This document shows positions 13,901-28,900 of a stretch of 64,000 nt of DNA, piece after piece. The stretch's first letter is position 1. The number at the start of each line of letters is the position of its first letter. Position numbers and translations under genes: made by a program. Source of the stretch: Branchiostoma floridae (Eukaryota > Chordata > Leptocardii > Amphioxiformes > Branchiostomatidae); contig NC_049993.1 of the NCBI RefSeq assembly GCF_000003815.2, positions 493,260 through 557,259 on the forward strand, read 5' to 3'. The notes beneath the pieces were generated by a model. It saw only the letters and a program-made list of their open reading frames with translations, made no database searches and was not told the DNA's origin.

Positions 13901-16900
13901 AGAGGTGAAAAGCACTGGCCATTATTATCTACCAAACATGAACTGCTGCTAACATGGTCACAGCATTTCTCTGGATATGGTCCCATCAGACATTGTTTCT
14001 CTGTCAAAAATAGAGTATCACTTCTGAGCAGATTAAGCAGTCTCTGCTTCAACGTTTCTCCTTTCATACCTAGAAGATTTTTTGACTGGCATTTGTGTTC
14101 AATAACATTCACAATAAGGACGCTGAGATCTATAGCTTATCTTCTAGTTCAGCTCATTGATACTTGGTTCCTACTGTCAGTTTGACAGTTTTCTTGCACA
14201 GTAATGGCATTCCCAGGCTTTCAAAACCCACTGCCACAACCACACGGATTGATCGTGCTGCACAAATGCTTCAGCAATGACAAATACATGTAGGAAGTAA
14301 AAATGTTGATATTTTCTACATTGATCACATCATATCTGCTTTTCAGCCAGGTGATATCAGAGACTATTGTTTTTCCATGGACATACAGTTCTAATGACAC
14401 TTGAGCAAATTGAGCTTTTCCACAGTAACAGAGGCATTATGCACTACCATGTTCACTGGGGTGAGAGAATAAACTACAAGTATTTTGTTAGGTGACATGT
14501 TTTACAATTATGTATGTGTGCTTCCTACAGCTACATACAAATGCTTTCAGGAATTGTCATCTATGTAACATTGTTCGTTAACACGAAAATGCACTATGCA
14601 AGGCAAGACAAGGTTTCTCTCAAGTCTAACCGACCTGATGAAGCACATCCAATGTGACAGGGTAGATGAGGTTCTCCACAATGACCCTCAGAACTGAGTT
14701 GGGCTGGCCCTGCGTAGGGACGGGATTGGGCGAGGCTGCCCCGATCAGGGCCGTGGCGCCCATCCCCGCCATCCCACCAACCCCCACAGTCAGGCCTCCC
14801 ACCCCCATCCCTCCTGGGATGAATGACTGGGCAGCCTGGAGAGCAGCCTGGGCAGCTGCCGTCTAAAACATACCAACAACAACAGTCTCAACATGGCCAT
14901 AAAATTGAAAGAAAAGTACCTACAGAACTAAAAAAAAGTGTAGGTTTTTGGAAGCCAAGTTCCAACCTTTAGGCTAACTGGAAACATAAGAAGGAATGTT
15001 GAATTGAAAAATAGGAAGAGGAAAGAAAGAAACAGCAAAAGCAGTGAGCTCAGTAGTTTCCACATGATATATGAGAGGACACTAAAGGAACTCCATGCAT
15101 AGTAGGTTTTTTAATCCATTTTAACATTTAATATTTCTTGAGGTCTCTTAAAAAGAGCTAATTTTCCCCCGGTAAAAATTCAAAATTTCTGGCAGATTTT
15201 TTGCAGACAAGACGACGGGAAGAGTAAGCTGTTTGTTATTCTGCATGCAGGTAGAGTTTGGACATTTCATACTGCAAGAGTCTATTAGACTGGTGATCTT
15301 ATTTTCAAAATACCAGCATACTCTGACGCAGTTATCCTGACATTAAAAAATAGGTACTTTAAATAAATATCATTGGCTTCTTATATCAATATCGTGCAAT
15401 CCCTTGGATAATGTAATTTTTGAAGCTCTGATCCTTGAGTTAGAAAAAAAACAAACAAGAAATGGTATCACACATTTTAAGAAACACATTTTAACATATA
15501 TAGAACAATACTTTTTGTGCTTGAAAGGCCCTGATAGGCGAGCTGGCATTCAGTACTGTTATTGTTGTTACCTCATAACTACTGATGGGGCTGGGTTTTC
15601 CAGCAGGGTCAGACAGAGCTTTGTCCTCAGCAGTGGGACTAACAGGCTAGAGAAGAGGTAGTGACAGTGTAGCAAAAAGCAGAAAGAGAACAGACTATAT
15701 GTCATAAACAAGCAAACAGGGAACATAAGAGCAGAAAAGAGGAATCAAGCCGATAGAATAATTGTTAAGACATACATAGCAAAGTTGAGCATCTAGAAAC
15801 AAAACAAGCAAATGTTGTTGACTATATGTACATTAATAGTTTCACTGGGTTGGTAAGTCACTCAATAACAAGATTCTGTGTACAACCATGGGTTTTATTT
15901 AACTAGTGTTTTGGTGACCGTCTGACACCTTCCTCGGGGCAATGATATATACACACATTAAAAACGAGAAAACCATTACTACATAGCAAAATTGTATAGG
16001 ATTGTTGTAAAAGTGCAACAAATCCAGGCTTGGAATTGGAAACGGGTCTTAACATAAGACGAATAAATCAGTCAGCCTTTCCTACATAATGGCCCGCTGC
16101 AATACCTGTTGAGCCGGTGCGTTGTCTGTCTTGAGCTCCCTGTGGTTGGAGAACTGGATGTAGACAGGTCGACCACGCACCAGGGTGGGTGTGACCGTGA
16201 AGTAGCTCACCATGGCAGCTGCCTTTTCTTCATCAGCCATTTCCAGGAAAGCCTACAAACAGCAATTTTATACTTCTTACTTTTCTCGTCTTCAGCACTT
16301 TCAAGAATACTGAGCAACAAAATATTCCCCTACGGAAAAGACTACACAATCATATCTCCTTACAAACCTGAAGCATCAAATACAACACTACAACATACAT
16401 GTAGTTCAGTTCAGGGAGAATAGTCAATTCTTTTCTATGACATGGACAAGTCTCAATAGAAAGAAGTCTGCCAGTATTTTTATTTCACAAAGACCCACCT
16501 CTACAGCATCTGCCCCAAGGATAAATGACAAACACCAGTCTTAAAACTCAAAAGGAGGATCTCAAAAGAAATGGAGTTCTCAGTGTCTCATTCATTTCCA
16601 TTATCATGTATGTATAAGTTCAGTTCATTGGGATCATCTCTTTGCAATGCAGTTCATTTGACATGTGCTGTTTTTGCTATGCCACTGTGCAGTTCAGGTA
16701 ACTAACACTGTTGGTATCATCTGGGCAAAGGATGAACCCAGATAAAATCAGCCAACCAATCTAATACAATTTGTCCATTTACATCCAATACAGNNNNNNN
16801 NNNNNNNNNNNNNNNNNNNNNNNNNNNNNNNNNNNNNNNNNNNNNNNNNNNNNNNNNNNNNNNNNNNNNNNNNNNNNNNNNNNNNNNNNNNNNNNNNNNN

Positions 16901-19900
16901 NNNNNNNNNNNNNNNNNNNNNNNNNNNNNNNNNNNNNNNNNNNNNNNNNNNNNNNNNNNNNNNNNNNNNNNNNNNNNNNNNNNNNNNNNNNNNNNNNNNN
17001 NNNNNNNNNNNNNNNNNNNNNNNNNNNNNNNNNNNNNNNNNNNNNNNNNNNNNNNNNNNNNNTTTAAGATTTGGGTGCAGAAATATTCTGAAGGGGAACA
17101 TTGCAATGTGTGAAGAACTCCATCTTGTTTGCACTACTGAAGTCTCATATTACTATCACTCGCAATCTCAAGGCTTCTGCACCTTTATTTTTGATGGCTG
17201 AAGGCTACCAGTCTACCCTACAATATCAGATGATATTTCTGGATGTGCACATCTAGTACCTTGGTTTAGGTCTTTTGAAAATATATGAATAGGAAAAGTA
17301 CTTCTACCCACAGCCACACCCCATGATCATAACTGACATGTCATACATGTATGTAACTATGGGCTGTCCTTGCATCAGTACAACTACAACAATGTAACCA
17401 GCTGGCCATTGTCAATGTTACCATGCCAGTAGGACAAAGAATGTGTGTGTGTGGTGTTGGGTACTCCCCATAGCGTGCTAGGTAGACAATTACCCATTGT
17501 CCCTGCAGTACCAACAGTTCATTAATTAGCCAAGAGGTATCATCAATAATTTATCAGCCCATCATCCTGAGTGTTTAGAACTGGAGTTAGGCATATTGCC
17601 TGGGACTCCTGTGAACAACATTCAGTTTTGTCCAGCAAGGAAACAGGGACATGCCCAGTTACACCTGGGCATTTTAAGTGTAAGAATCAAAAGCTGAATA
17701 CACGATACACAGAACAAAACATCTATACATTTTGAGGTCAGAAACTGACAGCTCAAGATCTGGAAGTGTTTGGACTAGTGAGCATGAATATTTCAAGAAT
17801 ATTCTATTTTCTGGAAGAAAAATGGTGACGTAAAACAAAACAAAAAGAATAATTTCTTTCAAAACTCAACTCCTTAGAATTAGCATCAAGGATGAAATTC
17901 AAATGAAAAACAANNNNNNNNNNNNNNNNNNNNNNNNNNNNNNNNNNNNNNNNNNNNNNNNNNNNNNNNNNNNNNNNNNNNNNNNNNNNNNNNNNNNNNN
18001 NNNNNNNNNNNNNCAACAAGTTATTCCAATACCATGAAACAAAGGACTAAGTATACACTTAGACAAGATATATGCATTTTTCCTGATATTACTTACTACT
18101 ACTACCAAGTCTGAAGCTATGGTTGCAGCTGAATAGTTCCCAACTAAATGGTTATCATGTGGGCTGACCAATAACAAACAAGGCAGCAAAGGAGGCAAAT
18201 CTGATGTTTGAGGCCAGCATGGTAAAATCAAGATAATAAAATCAGCCACTTTTTGCCTTTCCTAATCTCCCAAACAATCAGCACTCCCATCCCTTTATCC
18301 CAGGCAACAAGCACGCATACACACTTTATCAATCTTCATCTGGAACAAATGGCCAAACAATGAACTTGTGCCGTCAGCAGGCTTCCATTAAGCCCACATT
18401 CCTATGGACAGAGTGCCAACAAAGCTGCAGACAAACCCTGGTAATGTGATTTCCTCCAGGACTGCCCGGCTGCCAGGTACCTAGTAATCAACTTAGTGGC
18501 TGCAACACCAACTTTTTAGTGGCTTTTTGGAGCTAAAGGAAGTTTTTTTTGCCAAACACAATTCCCCTTCACAGTTGCACAGAGGATTTTTGATGTTTAA
18601 AAAATTGCCAACAGAGTACAACAGATGAGCCAGATCTCATGCTCTTCAATAAGGCAAGTAAGGGTTAAGAGCTTTGGACAATCAAAATTTCAAAGTCATG
18701 TATGTTTTCAAAACTTACATTTAGGGCAAAAAATGGTTAGAGCCTTTACGATAATTCTTCATATACATGTACAAGAATATTCAATATACTTCCCCTGACC
18801 TACGAAACTAATGGACTGATCCTGATCGAATGCCATATCAGAAATATAGAGCCAGGTAGAACCCCATATTCTAATATTTCTATTTCAAACACCTCCATCA
18901 AAAATGCTGTTTTTATGGAGGTGTTCAGAACAGAACATGATCGAACAGTGGGCGGGGCTTCAGGTTTGGTCCATTTCACCTTGGAATTATGTTTTAGTTT
19001 TTCATCATGCAACCCACAAAGTAAAATTTGACTGGATGTTGCTTTACTGTAAAAACAGATCTAACAAGTGGTATAGCTTGGGACGTCCATTAAAGTGCTT
19101 CTTAGCTATGATACAAAGGCACTCCACACATCCTTGGACAGAAACACTTCAAGGCACATGGCTGAACAGTTGCTTATCTTTAATCAATGAGATATGGTAG
19201 ATAGCATCAAGAGGCACAAACTGCTTTATCATCAACCTTCGGATCAAACAAATCAAGATTACAAGATTACAAGAATCTATGTCATATATTTCCTTCACTG
19301 AGCAGCAAATAATAAACATGCCCTGTACAAATATATAGATATTTGTACAGTACTTTTTTTACTATCAATATTTGTACAGTACATGTCAATTCATATGTAC
19401 ATGTATTAAAACACACACACTGAAGAAAAACCTTGTAATCTCATGGCAGACTATCACCAACTTTAAATCAAAACCATTGTCTACAACTTGCAACAAAAAC
19501 AAATCACAGCACAACTCAAATTATCTATAATAAAGTTTAAAAACTGGATCTTACCTTTTTTGCACCATTTTCCCCTGTAGAAAAAGGAAAAATTACAAAT
19601 ATAAATCTTCAGCAGGAAAGAGATCATTCATAAACAATGTTTCATTACAGACAAAGGAGTTATGAATATCCTGATCACAGTGGGCATAAATATGTATACA
19701 TCCTTAGCTTTTAAAAGCAACTAAATTGTTATATTACGGAATACAATGTTAGTACAACAATCAAAAGAGTGATCTCCTTAAACCATTTAGCTACAGTTTG
19801 GTAAGACCTGTTTCAGTTCTGTTGGTTTGCTGTCTGTATTGTGTTGTCTTAGCCTTCTAACCTTGTGACATTTGTACAGAGTGTTGATCTAATCCATGTA

Positions 19901-22900
19901 ACCTAGATGGGTCGGCCAGGGTGAAACAAGGGCTGACTCGCCTGTTATTTTCTGCTGAGCAAATTTACTAGGAAGAGGCAGTTGCTTACTCTTCATCCCC
20001 ATGTCAACTAGCAGAAGAAATTGCTAGCTGCATTCCAAAATCAAAAGTGGCCATGAAGTCAACAACATAGGAAATGAAAATGTCCCTATTTCAGAAGAGG
20101 TAATTCATTATTGTATCACATAATCTCAATGCTATGTTGGTAAAGCCTACACCATATCTGCTCGTTCCTTCACTGATGCCTAGCTGACTATGTAAAGAGA
20201 GGCAATTACCTATTTACAGAACACATTTTAAATCTGTTGATTAGAATTGTTATCATTTTTATGGTGAGCTTTTATGAAATAATAATGCACATAATCATCC
20301 CCTCCTTTTCTCCTTACTTGGAGCTGTCCATTTTTAAGGCTGCAGCACACAACACTACATGTAGTATCTATCCACCACCACAGGACATGGGCTTCTGAAG
20401 TAGTACAGACAAAATTCTTGGAGACTGGATAGAAAGTCCTTTGTGAGAGTCCATGGATAACTCAAAATAACTGCTAATAGTAGTGTTGGAACATGTCCGT
20501 ATGATTTTTGCATTGTGAAGTTTTCCAATCTGTGCATTGCACAACTACTTTACAGGGTGACACCACTACAGTTCAGTTGATCTCTGAAGGCTTACTTACT
20601 ATTACCTACTGACCAAAGTATTATTACCTACAATCTTTCAAAGAAAGTTACAGATTTTACTTTTATATTATGCTGATAGGATGATGCCCACCATGATCAT
20701 AAAATTCTCAAATTTCAACAGTAAGCACTGTCCTCATGAATTATGCAAAAATGTTGTAATGATCATAATATGTACAATTGCATACAATTTCAAATGGTGC
20801 TGATAAGCTTTGACTGACATCTGACTAAACAGAGAAAGATGAATGGGGTACATGACAGGCTTTTCAAAGATAAAGCCAACTAGAAAGGCAACGATTTTTG
20901 TAGATTTGCAAAATGTTTCCCTCCAGCTAGACAAGCTACTCGCATACAATATTATACCATTTGGCTCGCCCAAAAGTAGTGTATGCAAGTGAAAAAAAAA
21001 AGAATTGGGGCTATGAAGGGGGTATCTGAGTAGCCTGACGAGATAGCCAGCCAAGGTAAGACTGTCCAGCCTTTTCCCCAAAACTTTTCTGCTAGGAGGA
21101 AGAAAGAACGCACCAGCAAAAACAATATGTCTTCTTCTTTGGGGAAAACATAAATTCCAACCCCCCAATACAGGGGAGACCAGAAGAGCCAAGATATTTG
21201 AAGCAATTACTGGATATCCTCTAGGGGACACAATTCTACCTGAAGGTTTATCAGTACCAGTTTCACTGCCAGGCATTCACTGCTCACCAAACCCATTCAG
21301 CAGCCAGTAATACAGTATCAGTCAGATGATTTACACAGTTGTCTTTGTTTTGCAGTAGTATTTTGAGTTCAGTGTTCAGTAAGTAATCAGCAATATCCTA
21401 GACAATGCCCATCTACGCTTACTACATTGTGTTCCGTTGTCAAGTTTTCTGCATCTTTTCTTCAACTTGTTACTTACCTAAACTAGCTAAAGGTAGGATC
21501 AAAGAGTTGAAAGACCTGGGTGATTGTTTTTCTGGGTTGAAGGTGGGAAGTATAAGTATTCTCACTCTTACCAGGAGCCATAGGAGTAGAAAAAATATTA
21601 TGAGCTCAAAACATTTCTAACCTTGTGCATCGTATTCGTAGTCATGATTTCCATTGGGTCCAGTTCCCACGGAGGCTATGTGTACACAACAAAAACACCC
21701 CACGTCAGCCAAGAGTTATGCTTGCTTTAGAGTATAGGAAACTGAGAGCTGAGAAACCCAGGATCAGTCAGTAATACAGCAGGGCAACACAAGAGGAGAC
21801 AGTTTGGTTTGTGATACCAACATGCAGAGTTTTTAAATGGCCTGTGTTAATGTGACAAAACACACTAAAGCCTGATGGAATAGTCGCTTCCATAATATTT
21901 GTCCCAAAACATGTCACATTTGACGCTTTGGCAGTCCAATTATTGTTGTAAGCTATATTAAGTAAAGATAAACAAAGACTACTTTAACAGTGACATTTTG
22001 ACAGCTAATGCTCATCTCCAAATAACACTAGCTGAACACGTCGATGAAAGTTAGGCGCATACGTCAAAAAAACAGTAACTCAAGCAACTGGATATGGTTT
22101 TGGAAATAGTAGCTGAAGTATTAAATTGATCAACAGACAACACTGAAAGCAATCCAGACAAGTGACAAGCATTCTACACAACGATCCTGGAGTCTGGACA
22201 CTTCTGAACATGGTGTAATTCTTCTTTAACATTTCCATATCAAGCTTCAAAGTAATGGTTTTGGCATACTGAAGTCAACAGTTTGAAGTTACATTTGCAA
22301 CTGATAGATCATCATCATCATCATCAGTTGACTCGCTTAGCTTCAATGATAATAGATAAACAATAAACAACCAAATAGCACCTCCTTCATCTAAAACGAA
22401 AAGACACCATTTTACCTACTTGTTTGGTCATCTTGAAATTGGAATGAACAACACTTACATCTAACAGTCCCTGAAATTCAGTGTATAATCTTCCTGATTA
22501 AAACAAACGACTGTTTTGAAAATTTGAGTTGTTGCTGCTTCTTAAAACCAACCTGTTCTTCAAGTATTCTCTCAACCTAGATGTGTTTGTCCCTGCACCT
22601 GTCTTGTGGCTGATATAAGCCAACAGATAAATTAATAAGGATGTTCCAGTAAAGGTCCTGAATCCTGCATCTTTAGTACAGTCATTTCTCTCCCTTAACT
22701 TAGTTTCAGTTGGGACTTTTAAACAACATGAAGAGACAAAGATATACCGAGAAGAAAAACAAAGAGGAGAGAAGAGTCACGAGAGAAAACTTACTACCAC
22801 TAAACACAATACAAAGAAATGTCTCAATTGAAAGGTCTTGACAAAAATTAATACTAATGTCAACATTTAGAAATTCCTCAATACATCATATATCTTTGTC

Positions 22901-25900
22901 ATGCAGCTATTATGAATTATGAAACAGTAATGAACAATTTTTGTTTCTTTTTTTTTTTACAAAAACCATCGAATGCAGCATTGCATGTCTTAAAGTGATA
23001 TCACATGCTAGTGCAAAAAACTATGGCCTAGGCCAGGGGGAATATCTGACGATGACCACATCTCTGACAAAAACATGTCTTGACTTGAAGTTGTTAACTT
23101 CCATTTGGAACTGACAGCATTCAACCAAAATAAATCTGGGCAAGCCCCCATTTTCCTATTTTTGTGTTCCAAAGCTTAGCAAGCTCTTTTTTGTGCTGAA
23201 GTTATGGATCTTGTATAACATTAATACAGCACTCATCTATATACAGGCCAGATCCAGGCTGATCTGGCATCAAAACCCTCATATCACATTGTGACATAGT
23301 ACAAGACAACCACACAGCTACTTATCAACACTATAATAGCACTACTCCAACCATGAACCCATTTTGTACATCTTGGCACAATTTTGAGAAACACTACTGT
23401 CATTTCAACCAAACTCTGAGAGAATTGCACCAGCATGTGATATATATGTAATATCAAATAAAATCTACACTACACCTTAATGACGTGACTAAAGGCATGT
23501 CATCTATGTTATTTAAAAAAGCAAAAATCTGAAACTGTTGTATAACATTCTCAAATACATGAGTACATAGTTGTTTATACATACCATTGGGGTTGCCAGG
23601 GAGACCAGGGTTTCCGTCCATACCATTCAGCTCAGGGTGGGCGGACTGGGGAGAAAGTAGCTCGTCTGAACCTCTCTGAAACCACAGGAAAAGCACAAAA
23701 ACATGGACATAAGCCAAATGCAGTTCCACAGGACAGTTCCACAGGAACCCAAAATGTTGACAACATCAACTTATTAAAACATAGATTATCAAATAAATCC
23801 ATTTCATTAGTTTCCTAAACAAAGTCCCTACATTTTGGTTTTAGGCTTCAACTTGACATGGCTAAAAAGATGACTGAAATCTTGTTTGTCAGAGCTTTAC
23901 TGCTGTACGGATATAACTTTACTACACTTTGTGGTTCATCTTATCCTTTGGCTAAATCTTTCCAGCATTTGGCTGGTGTCATCAGCGAAACATGTAAGAT
24001 ACTAAACAGTGCTTTTATGTGCCGTTTTTGTGGTGACCTCTCAATGAGAACTCTTCATATCACAAAGCTGCACTCTTTCTAGTATTGCACTAAAACTAAC
24101 TTTCAGTTTTGCAGCAGTTCAACAAGACATGAAAACACTGCAAACATCTGGATTTGTTCCATGTTATAAGAACCTACCAGACAGATAAATATGAAAGTAC
24201 ACATTAAAGTACCAATATTTCATGGAAAAATGGACGTTTGCTCTCAAGGTTGTCTTACACATCACATTGATTCTATGTCCGTGAAATCCCCCACTCTTTT
24301 ATGGTAGAAACATGCAATACTGAAGTGATTCTTTAAACTTTTGTCACATTGAACACGATAGAAACAGCATAGTATGTACAGATCAGAATCTTTTGTGTGT
24401 CCCAGTTATCTCCAATTCTAGATTTAGGGCTTTTTCCCAAGCTTTATTATAATTAACCACATACCATTCCAAGGAATCTCAAACAGAATGGAGCAATAGT
24501 AAGGAGAGACAGTCATATTTACACAACCTGGTTGCTAGATTTTGTGATCCTTTTCTGCCTCCTTTTGCAAAGAACCACTGATCCCTACCTGATAAAGTAT
24601 TTACAGCCATTCAAAGAAGACATTGTCTGGGTCATTCCACTGTGGCAGGGGGTAAAGCTAACTGTCTGAACCAGCTGACATGCATCAGGGATTTGGAGAA
24701 ACTTGATATCCCACAATCCCCTCAGTCTAACCAATTCTTTCTTCCTGAGCGAAGATTTGTTGACATTTAGGCATCATCTTGGAGCACTCTGGAGAAATTT
24801 CTTAGGAAACTGCACATATTCAGTTGTCGCCAAAATGGCATTACAAACATGTTTCAAAGAAGACTTATGTTGAGAATAAGTCCACTTGAAACAGAATATT
24901 TTTTGTCCAGTGTCCAACTTGGGTTGGAAAAAAGCCTAAAGGCTCGTACTTAGGATGCTAGAAAAACAGATGAAGTCCTTAGTTTGAGAATAGGTCACCC
25001 CTGAAAACAAATTAATTTTGGGCCCAGTGTCCCCATTTGTGGAGGGAGAAAAGTTTTAAACCAAAAGCTTTGTACTATGATGGATAGAAATACAGATGAG
25101 CTTCCAAGATAAGTGTCGAAAAAGGGAAAATGTTGTCATACTTTTTTTTCATTAGAAAACAACTACTATTCTATTGTATGAAAACATTGTCTGGTCTGTT
25201 GTGCACATTGAGGAATGACGCTAAGACTACATTTTTATATCCAGGGCTGGAAATACCACATGCATATGGAAGTTTGAGCATGTAAAATTGGTGTGGTGCA
25301 AGTATTCTCAGATCAAACTAGCCTATCCACTGTTACCTAACATTAGAAAAAGCTAATACACACCAAGAATACTACCTGACCTTGCAAGGAAAGAAGGAAA
25401 TAACCTGAATAAAAATTTTGTTCATGGATGTTAGACATCCAGGTAAACAATATTTAATGACAATCCTTTTTTCAACCTCCTTGTTAATGATAATTTCATC
25501 TCTACAATGCTAACTCTCTAAGCATTGGAACTATCCAAACATGATGTGCATATAAGCTAGATTTGCAAACATTACAAGTTAGTGACTTTGACATGTTCAT
25601 CTTTTTTATTCCTGTTAGTGTTAGATGTACTTGTATTGAGTTGACAACTTGTTCTACCACACTCTATATGCTGAAGAATAGTGATGGATGTCAATCGAAG
25701 CATCCGGAAGAAATGTCATTTCTCTACATATTTTCACTTCCAGCAATGTACTTCTTCTATTATTGACTCAATTTTTCTGCTACATGCCATGACTGTGAAA
25801 AGTAACAAGTATATCAAAATCTCACTCATGGAAAAATCTTACTTGCCCGATCAGCATTTCACTTGCCCTGGACAATAGGGCTAGTGGACTTGTCCAACCC

Positions 25901-28900
25901 TGCAACAGGTCTACTTAACATATCAAAAAAGCAGATAAAGATGTGTCAGACAACTCTATGCCATGGTGTCAACTCTAGATATCTGATCATGACGAACAAT
26001 AGCACCTGTTTAGCACCTCCGACACCCATATTTGCACTACTGATGACTGACTAAGCTGGGGATCAGAGAAACAGCCCTGCCCTAAAGACAAAGATAACTT
26101 GAAGCCCCCCAACACACACACACACATTTCTTCACAGCAACACGCAAATATTTCCATCCAACCCTCTACCTGAACAAAATGCAGGGCAGAAAGGAGATAC
26201 GGACTAAATAGAGTGGCACTGAAAGGGTAAACAGACAGACACTGAAAGGGTGCAGTGAAGCGAGGTAAAAGGGGGTGGAGTCTGACCCACTGTTTTGACT
26301 TCAGGTACTGTCTTTTGTTCCCTTTGCCTGAACTTACTTCTTTCAGACCCCTCACAATAGCTGTTTTCCTATCTACTGAGAAATCATGAAGTACCTTTGT
26401 TTAAGGAGAATGGAAACATGCAACTTCAAGGTCCATATTTGCCTCGCATGTCATTTGAACGGCTAATAAAAAAGTTTGTATACGTGTATAAAAAATCTAT
26501 AGGGATGATTCTGATTAATTGCTTTCAGAACTGGGGTCAGACAGTAGAGTCGACTTTACCTGAGGCGTGGCAACTGACAAAACCGGTTTACCCCCTCGCT
26601 AAATGGTTACTGAGGCAGATCACCGTAGTGACCAGTCAGCCACAAAACATTAAAAAGGCTATTAGACCAGTTGCTGTGGTATCTATACTGTTAAACACTT
26701 ATCCTGAGCTGATCATTATCAACTGCTAATTTATTGTCACACCTTATGCACATAGAAAACAAACAGAACCCTTCATTCTAAGTCCAGGCACATCCTGCCC
26801 AGGACAGAGGTATGTCTAGCCTCGGGCTACCGCCAAACGGCATCTTGCACTGACAGATAGTACTGAACAATAGACTAGATCCAACTCATTGTTCTGCAAC
26901 GATGCATGGTAACGAAGCTTTGCAACAGGTTGTGTTCCTTCCATCTTTCTTTTCTAGCACTCAGAAGACCATACCTGCAAACAACTCCTGACTATCACAA
27001 TTAACTAACTGGGAAAACTACTTCTGCAAAGTATCGTTGAAGAGATTCATTCTTCAAAGTAGTCCTGTAACTGAGTACAAAAATCTTTTTCACCCCATTG
27101 TTGCATTGTATCTATTATACCTTCAACATCTTTATGTCTTCATGTGCGACACAGATACTTGTGTTGGACTAAAACAAGCTAACAAAGAGGACTTGCAAAC
27201 AGGCGCAACAAGTGTTTTACTTGGCATAGCTACAGTCAGGTAAAAAAGGTTTCTTAAACTTGTTTTAATACCCACATGACATTAGCTGCATTCTGTGAAG
27301 TTAAAAACTGACAAGTTGACTTGAAAACTGTTACCAGGAACACACAGAAACCCTTATCACGTCATCACCCACCCAAACATGGCATGCAAAAATAGTTGTC
27401 GTGACAGCATCATTAAATATGCACACCTTCATTTCATAAATGGACATCCCATGCCAGTTCATCTGATGAATTTTTAATGTTGGACACAACTCTATTCTCT
27501 CCCCTGCACACACCCCACCATCAGCAATGTACTGAACCTGCCTGTCTGACATCCAACAATGACCAAATTTTCTAGCAGGAACATATGGATGTTCTCAATT
27601 ATGTTTTCAGTGCTCACCGGTGTCACTGATGCCTGTGTTTGAATTCCCTCCTCGGAGAAGTGCAAATATTAGCTAGGAACAACATCAAGCTTAGGTGACA
27701 AACATTGCTGATCAGCCAATGTGGCATCCTGTGACATGCAAACACTTTGTGTCTACGTGCAGGTAGATTTGAACTCCGGGCTCACAAGTCATTACAATTG
27801 CCTTTTATAACCCCATCCCATGACTTGGTGTCAACAAAAATATCCAGGCAAAATATAATCCACAACCATTGCAAGGAAGGTCCGACACTTCTGTCATGAG
27901 AAGTTGTGCAGAAGGACTATCCTAATGTTGCTGGGAAGGTCTGACAAGGTCGGGTCGGGAGGGAACAAAACAAATGTTTGCATTGGGCTTTTCAAACAGC
28001 AGCTCTGTAATGGGAAAACAGGCTCATATCTTTGCCACTGCAAACAGTTGACAGCCCATGTTCACATTTTCTCACTACTGTATGCTGGGCTTTAACTCTA
28101 ACTTAAATAACAAAATGGGAAATAAGAAAAACCCATTTGGGGTATTCCACGAATTTCCCAGTTGTTTGGTCCTTAGACAACAACACACCTGGCATTCTTT
28201 CCAGTAATTTGGCGTGTTTTTGTACAGGGTGTTCAAACAGCCATGAATCACCCAAGTACAAACAACCCACTACAGGCGAAGGTCAACTAAACTAGTGGCA
28301 CAAGTGAGAACTTACATTTGTAGATATATATATATAACGAAGTGTTAAGTCAAAATCGTAGTCGGGAGAAACACATTATAATCCTTTACTTTAGAATCAG
28401 ATTTAACCAGGAAACCCTCTGATTCTGAACTCATGTCCATCTAAAAAAATGGATTACGTCCCTAAGACAATAAAAGTGATCTAGTTTTAGTGTTATTGTG
28501 GTTGTAAATAATACTTGTTGCTATAGTTCCTTGCGGTAAATCGTTCCTTGCTGCAGTAAAAGTAGTAAGCGTACAGCAGACAAGTTGTCTAACACGAGAA
28601 ACAAATCCAGACACTGTACACACACTGAAGATGTAACTATGAATGATCCGAGCTACTTCACCAAAGACACCCGTGTACATGGCCCTGGGATAGTCTAAAT
28701 CAACAGAAGTACCAACCTTCGTTCCAGTCGTAATGTCTCCAGACAAACTGTAGAATAAGAGAGAAAACAGAATGATTAGAATCGCTAAAAAAACTGCACA
28801 ACAAACGTTTTGTGTCTTCTCGTTTCACCCTGTCTCGTGCCTTGGTGTCTAGTCGTATCTAAGAGTTTGGATGAACTACGAGAAAAGTAACCACACCAAA

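Noticed and set aside
20734-21276. Minus-strand 180-codon open frame
   Set aside because: Lies within a PTBP intron and shows no recognisable domain or exon partners; composition looks like translated intron.
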